Source of the DNA: Clostridia bacterium
Lineage (GTDB): Bacteria > Bacillota > Clostridia > Oscillospirales > CAG-272
Assembly: GCA_017517745.1 (NCBI GenBank)
Contig: JAFWYJ010000019.1
Location: 1 to 32,618, forward strand
Reading direction: 5' to 3'
Length of the DNA: 32,618 nucleotides
Below the pieces are notes generated by a model. That model saw nothing but the letters and a program-made list of their open reading frames with translations, made no database searches and was not told where the DNA came from. Both the position numbers and the translations under genes were made by a program. Positions 7,614 through 16,587 of this stretch are shown here, in pieces. The first letter of the stretch is position 1. Every line of letters begins with the position of its first letter.

Positions 7614-8342
7614 TTACAGAGGCTTTTTCAGGATTGCGGCGTAGGCACGGGGATATGCGGGCGGTGTCTTTCTTGCTTTGGGGATTGCGATCAGACACCG
7701 TGGCTCTTTTGAATTGTCTGTTAATGCCAATTCCCGCTTGTGAAGTGTGGGCGTGCCGCCGCCGAGTGTTTGGATGCCGCGCTCGGCTTCCGCCAATTCT
7801 TCTTCGGCTTTTGCTGCTTTCATTGCGATGAGAGAACCGCCGATGCGGACGTATGGGAGGCAAAGCTCACTTAACACGTTCATTCTCGCCACTGCGCGGC
7901 TGACGACTGCATCAAACTCTCCGATTTTTGCGGAGATCGCTCGATCCTCGGCGCGTCCGGAAATGGCGGTTAGGTTGGAAATGTTGAGTTTTGAGCAGGT
8001 TTCTTGCACAAAGGCGATCTTTTTTGCGGTGCTGTCCAGTGCAACGATCTGAAGGTCGGGACGTGCGACGGCAAGCGGGATGGAAGGAAATCCGGGGCCG
8101 CACCCCAGATCCAGCACTCGCGCGTCTTGGGGCAAATGTTCTGAAACGAACAAGGAGTCCACCAAATGCTTGGTGATTACATCCGGGACGTTTCTCACCG
8201 CAGTCAGATTGGTGACTGCGTTCACCGCCATCAAGTGTTCCACGAAGAGGTGAAAGGTCTCAAGTGCGTTGTCATCAAGAAGAGAAATGCCGTTTTGTTG
8301 CAGGGAATTGCAAAAGAGTGATTTAAATTCAGAAAAATCCAT
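7614..8342 (-). CDS. rsmG: 16S rRNA (guanine-527-N7) methyltransferase
   Basis: Methylates N7 of G527 in 16S rRNA using S-adenosylmethionine; loss of it gives low-level streptomycin resistance in several bacteria. 242 residues, normal for the family. The SAM-binding loop VLDLGCGPGFPSIPLA lies at 76-91, and the RsmG hallmark segment AVTNLTAVR is at 42-50. The ATG at 8342 uses GAGG overlapping the mnmG TGA stop nine bases upstream, so the two genes are translationally close, as in most bacteria. Its 3' end abuts the parS cluster. Confidence 0.96.
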   Translation of the reverse strand: MDFSEFKSLFCNSLQQNGISLLDDNALETFHLFVEHLMAVNAVTNLTAVRNVPDVITKHLVDSLFVSEHLPQDARVLDLGCGPGFPSIPLAVARPDLQIVALDSTAKKIAFVQETCSKLNISNLTAISGRAEDRAISAKIGEFDAVVSRAVARMNVLSELCLPYVRIGGSLIAMKAAKAEEELAEAERGIQTLGGGTPTLHKRELALTDNSKEPRCLIAIPKARKTPPAYPRAYAAILKKPL

Positions 8343-8351
8343 ATTTTTTCC

Positions 8352-10238
8352 TCACTTCATGCCGAGATAGATCAAAAGGACCGAAATGTCTGCGGGATTG
8401 ACGCCGCTGATGCGGGATGCTTGTCCGATGGTTCGCGGCTGCACCTGAGCGAGCTTTTGTGCTGCCTCGAGGCGAAGTCCGCGGATCTGTTTATAGTCGA
8501 TTTCCTCGGGCAGTCGCTTCATGTCCAGCTTGCGGCGGCGCTCGACCTCCGACAGCTGGCGAGAAGCGTACCCTGCATATTTGATCCCCACTTCAACCGT
8601 CAAGGCGACGGCACGCGGCAGAGTTGGGCGTTCGGGGTCGATTTGCGCCAATTTTTCATAGGTTACGGCAGGGCGGCGAAGGAGATCGGCGAGAGAGGCT
8701 CCGGATTTCAGTTCGGTTTCTCCGAGAGAGATCAGAAACGGGTTTGCCTCGGCGGGCGATAGATGGGTGTGCTCCAAACGCTCGGTTTCGCTCTCTTCGA
8801 GCGCTTTTTTGGCGAGAAAGGCTTGATAGCGGGTTTCATCGATCAATCCCACCTCATATCCGATCGGTGTCAGGCGAAGATCGGCGTTGTCCTGACGAAG
8901 CAGCAAGCGATATTCCGAGCGCGAGGTCATCATGCGATAGGGCTCGTTGGTTCCTTTGGTGACAAGGTCGTCGATCAACGTGCCGATATAGCTTCCCGCG
9001 CGCTCTAATATAATAGGAAGCTTTCCTTGCACGGCGCGTGCGGCGTTGATGCCCGCAACAAGCCCTTGGGCGGCAGCTTCCTCATAGCCCGAGGTGCCGT
9101 TGAACTGTCCTGCACCGTACAAACCACGAATATTCTTGAATTCCAACGTGGCGTCCATTTGCATCGGATCTGCGCAATCGTATTCGATCGCGTAAGCGTA
9201 GCGCATGATCTCCGCGTGTTCGAAGCCGGGAAGCGAGCGAAGCATTTCATACTGTACGTCGGTCGGCAGGGAGGTTGAGAAACCTTGAATATACATCTCG
9301 GCGGAATCCTCTCCCACCGGCTCGACGAAGAGCTGATGACGCTCTTTGTCGGCAAAACGCACCAACTTGTCCTCGATCGAAGGGCAGTAGCGAGGTCCCG
9401 TACCATGGATTTTGCCCGAATACAGCGCGCTTCTTGTGATGTTTTCGCGGATGATGCGATGGGTTTCGGCGTTTGTGTAGACAATGTGGCAGGGGATTTG
9501 CCGCAAAGAATCGAACATTTGTTCGCTGTTCTGCACGCTGTAAGGAAGAATTTCTTCTTCTCCGGGCTGTTCCTCCAGACGCGTGAAGTCGATCGTTTGT
9601 CTGTTCACGCGTGCGGGTGTTCCGGTTTTGAAGCGCAACAATTGAATCCCCGCCTCGCGCAAAGACGCCGAAAGTCCTTTTGCGGGGAGGAGTCCGTCGG
9701 GGCCGGCATCATAGGTGACATCTCCGACAAATATTGCGCTTTCCAAAAAAGTTCCCGTGGCGACGATTACGCGCTCGCAGCTCCATCGCTCGTTCAGTTT
9801 TGTCACCACGCCCGTGACGTGCCGTTTTCCGTCGGCGTCACGCTCGGTGCAAAGCTCGACGATTTCGGCTTGGACGAGGCGCAGGTTTTTTGTGGTTTCG
9901 ATGACACGCTTCATCAGCTGTTGATATTTTTTTCGGTCGGCTTGGATGCGCTTGCTTTGGACCGCCGCGCCTTTTCCGGTGTTCAACGTGCGCGACTGCA
10001 GCGTGACCATGTCGGCAATTCGCCCCATTTCGCCGCCCATTGCATCGATTTCATAGACGAGATGTCCCTTTGCCGTTCCGCCGATCGAGGGGTTGCAGGG
10101 GAGGTTTGCGAGCGAGTCGAGCGAGAGCGTGAAGAGCACTGTATCCACGCCCATCCGCGCCGATGCCAGGGCTGCCTCGATGCCTGCGTGTCCCGCACCG
10201 ATGACGGCAACCTGTGTTTTGCAAATTTCAGAATTCAT
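8352..10238 (-). CDS. mnmG: tRNA uridine-34 5-carboxymethylaminomethyl modification enzyme MnmG (GidA)
   Basis: FAD- and NADH-dependent partner of MnmE that adds the carboxymethylaminomethyl group to wobble uridine 34 of several tRNAs. 628 residues, full length. The FAD motif GAGHAGIEAALAS begins at residue 14; signature segments include NPSIGGTAKGHLV and GPRYCPSIEDK; the C-terminal helical domain ends in ISGVNPADISVLLIYLG. ATG 10238 follows AAGGAG. It is followed directly by rsmG. Its usual upstream neighbour mnmE is replaced here by ahcY. Confidence 0.97.
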   Translation of the reverse strand: MNSEICKTQVAVIGAGHAGIEAALASARMGVDTVLFTLSLDSLANLPCNPSIGGTAKGHLVYEIDAMGGEMGRIADMVTLQSRTLNTGKGAAVQSKRIQADRKKYQQLMKRVIETTKNLRLVQAEIVELCTERDADGKRHVTGVVTKLNERWSCERVIVATGTFLESAIFVGDVTYDAGPDGLLPAKGLSASLREAGIQLLRFKTGTPARVNRQTIDFTRLEEQPGEEEILPYSVQNSEQMFDSLRQIPCHIVYTNAETHRIIRENITRSALYSGKIHGTGPRYCPSIEDKLVRFADKERHQLFVEPVGEDSAEMYIQGFSTSLPTDVQYEMLRSLPGFEHAEIMRYAYAIEYDCADPMQMDATLEFKNIRGLYGAGQFNGTSGYEEAAAQGLVAGINAARAVQGKLPIILERAGSYIGTLIDDLVTKGTNEPYRMMTSRSEYRLLLRQDNADLRLTPIGYEVGLIDETRYQAFLAKKALEESETERLEHTHLSPAEANPFLISLGETELKSGASLADLLRRPAVTYEKLAQIDPERPTLPRAVALTVEVGIKYAGYASRQLSEVERRRKLDMKRLPEEIDYKQIRGLRLEAAQKLAQVQPRTIGQASRISGVNPADISVLLIYLGMK

Positions 10239-10303
10239 GTTTCTCCTTCAAAAAGACGAGACAAATATTGCGATTTTTTAAAAAGAATTTTGGCGTCCGA
10301 TTT

Positions 10304-11545
10304 TCATTCCACCTGATTCAGATATGCCTTTTGCACCTCCGAGAGGCTGTCGATCGAGACATGGAGCGCGTCCAGCTTGATGCGGGCGACGGCTTGGTCG
10401 ATCTCGGTCGGTACGGCGTAGACGCGCTTTTCCAGCTTGCCGGCGTTCTTGGCGAGAAATTCCAGGCTTTTTGCCTGAATGCCGAATGACATGTCCATGA
10501 TCTCGGCGGGGTGACCGTTTCCTGCCGCGAGGTTGACGAGTCTTCCCTCGGCGAGCAGATTGAGGATTCTGCCGTCCGCCATGCGATAGCCGTGAATGTT
10601 GGGCTTGCGCTCCCAATCCTCGACGGAAAGCTCCTTGAGGGCGGCTTTGTCGATCTCGACGTCAAAATGTCCGCTGTTGGAGAGCAATACACCGTCCTTC
10701 ATGACTTCAAAATGTTCGCGGCGGATGACGTCGCGGCATCCCGTCAGCGTGATGAAGAGATCGCCGATCTTTGCCGCCTCGTCCATGGGAAGAACGGTGA
10801 ATCCGTCCATCACTGCCTCGATCGCCTTGACGGGATCGATCTCGGTCACAATGACAACGGCTCCCATTCCCTTGGCGCGCATGGCAACGCCCTTGCCGCA
10901 CCATCCGTAGCCCGCGACGACAACGGTTTTTCCTGCGAGAATGAGGTTGGTGCTGTTCATGATGCCGTCGAGTGTCGATTGTCCGGTTCCGTAGCGGTTG
11001 TCAAACAAATGCTTGCAGTCGGCGTCATTGACGTCGATCATGGTGTAATCGAGAAGCCCCGCGCGCTCTCGCGAGAGCAGACGGTGGATTCCCGTTGTGG
11101 TTTCCTCGCAACCTCCAATGAGATTTTTTCCAAACGCGCGGCATTCGCCGTGCAAAAGCGAGATCAGATCGCCTCCGTCATCGATCATCAGATCGGGTAC
11201 GCAAGAGAGCGTTTTTTTCAGATGCTCGACGTATTCCTCGTCGCTGACACCGTGGCGCGCGTTCACCTCGAATCCCTCGGCGGCGAGGGCGGCGGCGACG
11301 TCATCCTGGGTGGAAAGGGGATTGCATCCCGTCACCCAGACCTCGGCGCCTCCCGCGCGCAGGATTTTGGCGAGATAGGCGGTTTTTGCCTCAAGATGGA
11401 TCGACATGGCGATCTTTTTGCCGCGGAAGGGCTTCGTGCGCTCAAATTCCGCCTTGATGCTGTTCAGGATCGGCATGTAGGAAGCCACCCAAGCGATCTT
11501 GTCGGCGCCCGAAGGCGCCAGACGAATATCTTTAATGTCACTCAT
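10304..11545 (-). CDS. ahcY: Adenosylhomocysteinase
   Basis: NAD-dependent hydrolase that splits S-adenosylhomocysteine, the product of methyltransferases, into adenosine and homocysteine. 413 residues, matching the shorter archaeal/thermophile-like form. Visible landmarks are SIHLEAKTA at 48-56, Asp123, Glu148, the NDADCKHLFDNRYGTGQS block at 173-190 carrying the conserved Lys and Asp-Asn, and the NAD-binding loop AGYGWCGKG at 211-219. The C-terminus ends in KAYLNQVE rather than the KPxxYRY tail of the longer enzymes. ATG 11545 has AAGGAG ten bases upstream. It lies between an AraC regulator and mnmG. Many Clostridia instead use Pfs/LuxS, so this enzyme is a useful lineage marker. Activity on related S-ribosyl or S-inosyl substrates cannot be excluded. 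Confidence 0.93.
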   Translation of the reverse strand: MSDIKDIRLAPSGADKIAWVASYMPILNSIKAEFERTKPFRGKKIAMSIHLEAKTAYLAKILRAGGAEVWVTGCNPLSTQDDVAAALAAEGFEVNARHGVSDEEYVEHLKKTLSCVPDLMIDDGGDLISLLHGECRAFGKNLIGGCEETTTGIHRLLSRERAGLLDYTMIDVNDADCKHLFDNRYGTGQSTLDGIMNSTNLILAGKTVVVAGYGWCGKGVAMRAKGMGAVVIVTEIDPVKAIEAVMDGFTVLPMDEAAKIGDLFITLTGCRDVIRREHFEVMKDGVLLSNSGHFDVEIDKAALKELSVEDWERKPNIHGYRMADGRILNLLAEGRLVNLAAGNGHPAEIMDMSFGIQAKSLEFLAKNAGKLEKRVYAVPTEIDQAVARIKLDALHVSIDSLSEVQKAYLNQVE

Positions 11546-11576
11546 TTTTTCTTTTCTCCTTATCGTTTTTTACGAA

Positions 11577-12515
11577 TCAAATCGCGCACGGATCGTCATC
11601 CCCGTCACAGCAACAATCCGACGGGAACGAGAATGGCGTTTCTTTCGCGGTCGGTGCATTTTTTTCGGTCGGCTCGGCGGCATCTACCTGCACGGCGCAC
11701 GCCACGTCGCCTCGACGGTATTCCGAGGGCGAGATTCCCATCTGCTTCATAAAGGCGCGGTTGAAGGTGCGCAGGGTGTTGAATCCGACGATCTCGCTGA
11801 TCTCGGTGATGCTGTAATCCGATCCCGCCAGATAGCGGCAAGCCTCGGAAACGCGCAAGGAATTGATATAATCGTTGAACCGCATGCCCAGCTTTTCGCT
11901 GAAGAGGTGGGAGATGTAATATTTGTTCAAATGCAACCGCTCCTCCAGAAGCGAGAGCGAGAGGTTTTCCGAGAAATTCTTTTCGCAGAAAGCGACGATG
12001 GAGCGCAAAGCACCCGAATCTCCCACGGACAGACGCGTCACCATCATTTGCGAGAGCAGTTCGGAAAAGAGCGCGAGCAGATAGCCCCGCCGACGGGTTG
12101 CGGCAAAGTCGCTGTCCTGCGTTGCCGCGCAGAGTTCGGCGAGCGACTCGAAGAGTGCGCGGATCTGCGGTTGATTGGCGGCTCCGCGGATGATGGCGGA
12201 GGAGGGGACGCCCGAAAGAAAGACGTCCATCAGGTCGGGCATCAGGTCTGGTTTGATGATGAAAATCAGATATTTTTCGATGCCGCGGGATTCGTAGAAA
12301 TGGATCTGATTGGGAAAGGTCAGGAAAACGTCTCCCGCACGCAGGACGTCTCGCACCGAATCGGCGTAGGTGACGGTCTCGCCCTCCAGCAAACAGACCA
12401 ACTCAAGTTCGCGGTGCAGGTGGGGCAGACACGCCAGGTTTCTTTCTCCCGCACGGTTATCGCGGAAATCAATTTCCTTCTTTTTGACTTCGTATTTGAC
12501 AAGATTCATCGACAC
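11577..12515 (-). CDS. AraC-family transcriptional regulator with Cys/Asp-rich tail
   Basis: 312 residues. An N-terminal cupin-like sensing domain (PHLHRELELVCLLEGETV, then AGDVFLTFPNQIHFYES) occupies roughly residues 1-110. A C-terminal double helix-turn-helix spans about 185-285 (LSLLEERLHLNKYYISHLF, then ITEISEIVGFNTLRTFNRAF). After it is an extra tail of about 40 residues ending in CCCDGDDDPCAI, which is not part of the AraC fold and could bind metal (inference). The start is GTG 12515, five bases from GGAGG; ATG 12509 at 11 bases is an alternative. It starts 10 bases after the surface-protein gene, so they are probably co-transcribed. Confidence 0.88.
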   Translation of the reverse strand: MSMNLVKYEVKKKEIDFRDNRAGERNLACLPHLHRELELVCLLEGETVTYADSVRDVLRAGDVFLTFPNQIHFYESRGIEKYLIFIIKPDLMPDLMDVFLSGVPSSAIIRGAANQPQIRALFESLAELCAATQDSDFAATRRRGYLLALFSELLSQMMVTRLSVGDSGALRSIVAFCEKNFSENLSLSLLEERLHLNKYYISHLFSEKLGMRFNDYINSLRVSEACRYLAGSDYSITEISEIVGFNTLRTFNRAFMKQMGISPSEYRRGDVACAVQVDAAEPTEKNAPTAKETPFSFPSDCCCDGDDDPCAI

Positions 12516-12525
12516 GTTGTCCTCC

Positions 12526-14529
12526 TTATCTGCGTCTGCGCGGACGGCGAGAGACCGACGCGGAGCGACGGTAAAGAAGGATCACGATCAAAAATCCGAG
12601 TGCCGCGCAAGAAAGTACGATGGCGATCGCCCAAAGGCTTCCCGTGTCACTTTCGGGAAGGCGGGTGTTGACGTTGCGGATCCAGAGCGTATAATCCCGA
12701 TCGGTTTCGGAGAGCGGCTCGGCGGTCAGAGTCATCACACAAGGCATTGAATGGTCAAGCTCGGCGGAAAACGCCGAGATGCCAAAGGTGACGGTCTGCC
12801 ATTTTCCTGCCGAAACGTCGATGGAGTTTTCATAGGTCAGGTGCTGTCCCTCGCGGTTGATTCCCTCCAGGCGCAGAGAAAAACGGCATTCCTCGGAGTC
12901 GGGGATCTGAGTCAAGAAGCGGATCGAGAGGGAGGTGGTGTCATTCGGGATTTCATTGCCGCGCAAGATCTTGCGCACGCCGCTCTCGGCGTAATCGGTC
13001 GGATCGAGCCAGGTGTAGAGCGTCGGCTGATTCCATGCCGCCGAGTGACGGCTTTCGGGATTACCGATCGCGCCTGCGCCGACAAATCCGAGTGTTTCTC
13101 CGGTGGAGAAGTCAAACAAAAGATCTTCCGCAAGTCCCGTTGTGCCGACGTTGGCGGTTCCGTTTACGGAAACACGGGACGGATCGACACTCTTGAGGTT
13201 GTTCCATGCTTTGCCCGCCGCGTTTTCGCACATACGGCGGTCGGCGGCGGAGAGCCCGCTGTCAATGTCTTTCATCACGGAAAGGATGCGGCGGCTCTCG
13301 CCGTTCGCGTCTCTGAGGCCGGTTTCGGCGTTGAGATGATCGCGGTAGACGATCATGCCCGCGTTTGCCGCGACAGCGGAAAAATAGGTATAAGCGAAGC
13401 AAGTTGCCTGCCGCTCCTCGTTCTTGGCGGAATAAGCCACGTCACAGAGCGCGAAATAGGAGATTCTTCCTTTTTCGGGGGCGGAATACAACAGGGAGGA
13501 AAGCTCGGCAAGCTTGGAGGGCGAGACGTGTTCGGTTTCGGTTTCCTCCCAAGGCGCGAGATCGGAGACTTGCGGGGATACCGCCGCGCCCCAAAGAATT
13601 TCGCCGCTTGCGGCAAAATCGAGGCGGAGGTTTTCAAAGAAGGATTGCGTCTCGCTCATGCTCATGGCGGGCGCAATGACGTAAAGGCGGCCGTTTGCCA
13701 CGTGGGAGCGGAGCGCAAGGGAGGTCAGACGGCAGAGCTTCGAGGCGTTGTTCACGTCGACGGTTCTCAGGAAGATGGCGGTAATCAAGCCTTTGTCCTC
13801 TCCCGCATAACGCGCGGAAAGCATATCCGTCGCGGCGATCATTGCATTGTCGGAGAGTGCGACGTCCGGGGTGACGGTCAGAGAGACCTGCATCCCCGCG
13901 TCGGTTGCTTCCTTGACCTGCTTGTCCAGCTTTGCCAGCACCTCTTCGGAGAGAGAGTAGCTTTTTCCTTCGTAGTCGAAGCTACCCTTTCCGAACAGAA
14001 GCTCGGAGAACTTGACCTCATATACCGCGTGCGCAACGCTCATGGAAGCGGCGTCGTTGGCATCGGGGTTCAGGATCGCCTTGGGGGAGTTTTCCCACGC
14101 GAAAGGAGAGGTGTTTTTGGCGAGGATCTGCGGATTTTCGATATAAAATCCATCTTCAAACAGAAGCTTTCCGTTTTCGTAGGCGGCGAAGAAGGAGGAG
14201 TAGAGGCGGGAACGGCCGTTCTCGTCGTAAAGCGGGAATCGGAATTTTAATTCCGGACCAACCTTTGCCTCGTCCAGAGGCTCGCGGCGAAGCGCGTCCT
14301 CGGCGGTCTCACCCGGGCGGGCTTCGTAAAAGCAAACCTTTTCTCCCGCGTGTTTTTCCTCTTCGCGGATGTCCAGGGTGATCGAAGCGTTGATTCGATC
14401 CTTGCCGTCGATCCGCAGGGAGGCGAATTCTGTTTTTGCCAAGGGGTCTCGGCTTTTGCAGGATGCCATTGCGGAAAGACAAAGGATCAGAACCAGCACG
14501 ACGCTCAAAAGCTGACTGATTTTTTTCAT
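12526..14529 (-). CDS. Surface lipoprotein with C-terminal membrane helix (DUF5722-like)
   Basis: 667 residues. An N-terminal signal peptide ends in SAMASC with lipid-attachment Cys24, and a C-terminal hydrophobic helix at about 637-657 (SLWAIAIVLSCAALGFLIVI) is followed by an Arg-rich tail ending RRPRRRR. It would therefore be tethered at both ends. The central region (HAVYEVKFSELLFGK, YEGKSYSLSEEVLAKLDKQ, then a run of beta/alpha segments) resembles the DUF5722 group of putative glycosidase-like TIM barrels. I assign that from memory of motif style only. Residues near 475-630 look like a carbohydrate-binding-type beta sandwich. It sits between alr and an AraC regulator, 19 bases after alr. 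Substrate is unknown. Confidence 0.75.
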   Translation of the reverse strand: MKKISQLLSVVLVLILCLSAMASCKSRDPLAKTEFASLRIDGKDRINASITLDIREEEKHAGEKVCFYEARPGETAEDALRREPLDEAKVGPELKFRFPLYDENGRSRLYSSFFAAYENGKLLFEDGFYIENPQILAKNTSPFAWENSPKAILNPDANDAASMSVAHAVYEVKFSELLFGKGSFDYEGKSYSLSEEVLAKLDKQVKEATDAGMQVSLTVTPDVALSDNAMIAATDMLSARYAGEDKGLITAIFLRTVDVNNASKLCRLTSLALRSHVANGRLYVIAPAMSMSETQSFFENLRLDFAASGEILWGAAVSPQVSDLAPWEETETEHVSPSKLAELSSLLYSAPEKGRISYFALCDVAYSAKNEERQATCFAYTYFSAVAANAGMIVYRDHLNAETGLRDANGESRRILSVMKDIDSGLSAADRRMCENAAGKAWNNLKSVDPSRVSVNGTANVGTTGLAEDLLFDFSTGETLGFVGAGAIGNPESRHSAAWNQPTLYTWLDPTDYAESGVRKILRGNEIPNDTTSLSIRFLTQIPDSEECRFSLRLEGINREGQHLTYENSIDVSAGKWQTVTFGISAFSAELDHSMPCVMTLTAEPLSETDRDYTLWIRNVNTRLPESDTGSLWAIAIVLSCAALGFLIVILLYRRSASVSRRPRRRR

Positions 14530-14548
14530 GAGAAATCCTTTCTTTGTT

Positions 14549-15793
14549 CTATTCTTCCGTTCGTTGGAGCTCTTCGTTTTCGTCGGATGTGACGTCTCCC
14601 ACGTAACGTCTCGTCACGCGCGAGGAGATCAGACACAGGGATTCGTAGTCGACGGTCGAGGCGCGGTCGGCGTAGGCGTAAAGCTCTTTGGGGTCGCCGC
14701 CGAACAGCGTGACGGTGTCTCCTGTTTGCGCCCCCGTGTTTGTGACGTCGATCATGCATTGATCCATGCAGATGCGCCCGACGATGGGTGCCGTTTTCGC
14801 GCCGAGTGCGGTGTGTACGGTCACAAACGCGCCGCTGTATGCGCGCAAAAAGCCGTCGGCGTATCCGATTGGGATGGTGGCGATGAGACGCTCGGATTCC
14901 GCTGTGTAATCGCCTCCGTAGCTGACCGCCTCACCGGGAAGCAGCTTGTGCAGATGCGAGATCACGGTTTTCAGCTTCATCACGGGCTTGAGGGGCAGCT
15001 CGATATAGTCCGAAGGGCGCGCACCGAAGAGCAAAATACCCACACGGACGCCGTCCAGACGGTCGGATGCGCGTCTGACCGCGGCAGCACTGTTGCAGAC
15101 GTGGTGGAAGGGGATCTGAACGCCGCGTTCCTCCAGACCTCGCCGCACGGCGCGGTAGCGCGCCGCCTGTTGTTCGGTCCTGGTCTCTCCCTCGCCCCCC
15201 GGTGCCTCGTCGGCGCGCGAGAAGTGGGTGAACATGCCCTCCAGCCGCAGATGCGACAGACGGTGTACGCGCGAGATTGCCGTGACGGCAGCCGCGATCT
15301 CGTCGTCGCTGTGCGCGACGAAACCGATGCGATTCATTCCGGTGTCGATCGCCGCGTGGGCGCGCACAAGGACGTTTGCCTCCTGCGCCGCGGCATCCAA
15401 CTTGACGGCATAATCCTCGGAGAGCAGGGCTTGAATGATGTTATAACGCGCCAGATGCGTTGCCAGCTTGGTGGGCGTGTAGCCGAGGATGAGAATGTCC
15501 GCGCTCTTCCGCTCTCTGTCGCAGACCATGCGCACGGCGACGGCCTCGTCGATGCAGGAGACGGCGAAAAAGTCACAGCCCTCGGAGAGGAGGGTTCGCA
15601 CACACTCGGGCGCGCCGTGTCCGTATGCCTCTGCCTTTACAACCGCGATCATGCGCGTGCTTGAGTCGGGCGGGCAAAAAGTATCCTTGAGGAGTCGGTA
15701 GTTGGAGCGCAGGGCATCGAGATCGATCTCCGCTCGGGTTTTGCACTGCTCCAGGTCGGTCAGGGATGAATAAAGCTTATAGATCCGTTCCGT
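14549..15793 (-). CDS. alr: Alanine racemase, apparent non-standard (ACG) start
   Basis: PLP enzyme making D-alanine for peptidoglycan. The catalytic Lys lies in VVKAEAYGHG and the second catalytic base, Tyr, in IGYADGF; the GRICMDQCMIDVT block is also present. The first ATG in frame (15650-15652) would leave out the conserved N-terminus RAEIDLDALRSNYRLL, which is encoded in the same frame upstream. Between that and the in-frame TGA further upstream there is no ATG, GTG or TTG. Perfect AAAGGAGG stands eight bases before ACG at 15791-15793, which gives 414 residues starting (M)ERIYKLYSS and puts the catalytic Lys at 53. ATC at 15782-15784 is a poorer alternative. A sequencing error or an ATG-to-ACG mutation is possible. 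The C-terminus has a short extra Glu-rich tail. Promoter at 15863-15891. Confidence 0.9.
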   Translation of the reverse strand, partial: TERIYKLYSSLTDLEQCKTRAEIDLDALRSNYRLLKDTFCPPDSSTRMIAVVKAEAYGHGAPECVRTLLSEGCDFFAVSCIDEAVAVRMVCDRERKSADILILGYTPTKLATHLARYNIIQALLSEDYAVKLDAAAQEANVLVRAHAAIDTGMNRIGFVAHSDDEIAAAVTAISRVHRLSHLRLEGMFTHFSRADEAPGGEGETRTEQQAARYRAVRRGLEERGVQIPFHHVCNSAAAVRRASDRLDGVRVGILLFGARPSDYIELPLKPVMKLKTVISHLHKLLPGEAVSYGGDYTAESERLIATIPIGYADGFLRAYSGAFVTVHTALGAKTAPIVGRICMDQCMIDVTNTGAQTGDTVTLFGGDPKELYAYADRASTVDYESLCLISSRVTRRYVGDVTSDENEELQRTEE

Positions 15794-15862
15794 TTGTACC
15801 GCCTCCTTTCGAAATCAATGGATAAAAATTGCGGTTTTCGAGCAAATCCCGCTTTTTTGTCT

Positions 15863-15891
15863 ATTATACCACAATCGGACAAATATTGCAA
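15863..15891 (-). promoter_or_regulatory. Promoter of alr
   Basis: On the minus strand, TTGCAA (15886-15891), 17 bases, TATAAT (15863-15868), with an extended -10 (TGGTATAAT). Confidence 0.8.
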
Positions 15892-15897
15892 TCCCTT

Positions 15898-15926
15898 TTG
15901 ATACATAAAATCTATTTTCTTATCAT
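15898..15926 (+). promoter_or_regulatory. Promoter of the small lipoprotein
   Basis: TTGATA (15898-15903), 17 bases, TATCAT (15921-15926). Its -35 box is six bases from that of the divergent alr promoter, so the two are back to back. Confidence 0.55.
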
Positions 15927-15994
15927 ATCTATAAAAAACCCGTACATTTTGTGCTTTTCGAGAGACAGATTGCCGAAAAAGGAGGATTTTTGTC

Positions 15995-16528
15995 ATGAAA
16001 CGCGTCATTTATTGCTTTTTGAGTATTGTCGCATGTCTTGTCTTAATTTGCGGTTGTCAGCCGACGCCGCCCAAACGCGCCGCCTTTTTTTCCGTTCCCT
16101 TTTGCACCGAGATCGCGGGGGAGATACGGGGAATCGAATTTTCGGCAAAGCTCGTGAGAGAGGCAGGGGAGGGAAGGATTTCGGTCGAATATCTTTCGCC
16201 GGATGCATTGGCTTCCGTCACCGTCCAAACCCGCCTTGACGCCGACGGGAGTTTTGGCGAGCGCGTGGCGGTTGCGAAAGAAGGAATGGTAACCGAACTG
16301 CCTCTCGCGGCGGCGGAAGGCTTGCTTTTGCCGATGCAAATCCTGCTGACCTGCGCGCAGACCGATGCCGCCACGGTGCAAAAAGAAGAGAACGGATATC
16401 GGTTCACCTTCTCGGACGGTACCATTCTTTCGCTGTCTCCGTCGGGGATCCCACAGTCGGTCGTCTCTCCCGACCTCTCCTACCAAATTGTATGGTGGGA
16501 ATCGCGAATCGGTGACTCGCAACCGTGA
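15995..16528 (+). CDS. Small predicted lipoprotein
   Basis: 177 residues, ATG behind AAAGGAGG at nine-base spacing. The signal peptide MKRVIYCFLSIVACLVLICG is followed by Cys21, a clear lipobox (LICGC). The mature part is mostly beta-strand-like with few charged clusters (AGEIRGIEFSAKLVREAGEG, RISVEYLSPDALASVTVQ). I do not recognise the family. Similar short lipoproteins that measure out-of-cell signals or act in wall assembly are common in Clostridia, but nothing here decides between these. It is divergent from alr and upstream of ddh. Confidence 0.75.
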   Translation: MKRVIYCFLSIVACLVLICGCQPTPPKRAAFFSVPFCTEIAGEIRGIEFSAKLVREAGEGRISVEYLSPDALASVTVQTRLDADGSFGERVAVAKEGMVTELPLAAAEGLLLPMQILLTCAQTDAATVQKEENGYRFTFSDGTILSLSPSGIPQSVVSPDLSYQIVWWESRIGDSQP

Positions 16529-16587
16529 GAAGAGGCTTGCCGCGCGAAAAAAATCGGCTGCGCGGAGAGGAAGTTTCGGAAACTGTC

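Noticed and set aside
15650-15652. ATG as the alr start
   Set aside because: It would drop about 47 residues including the conserved first strand and helix, and has no ribosome binding site.
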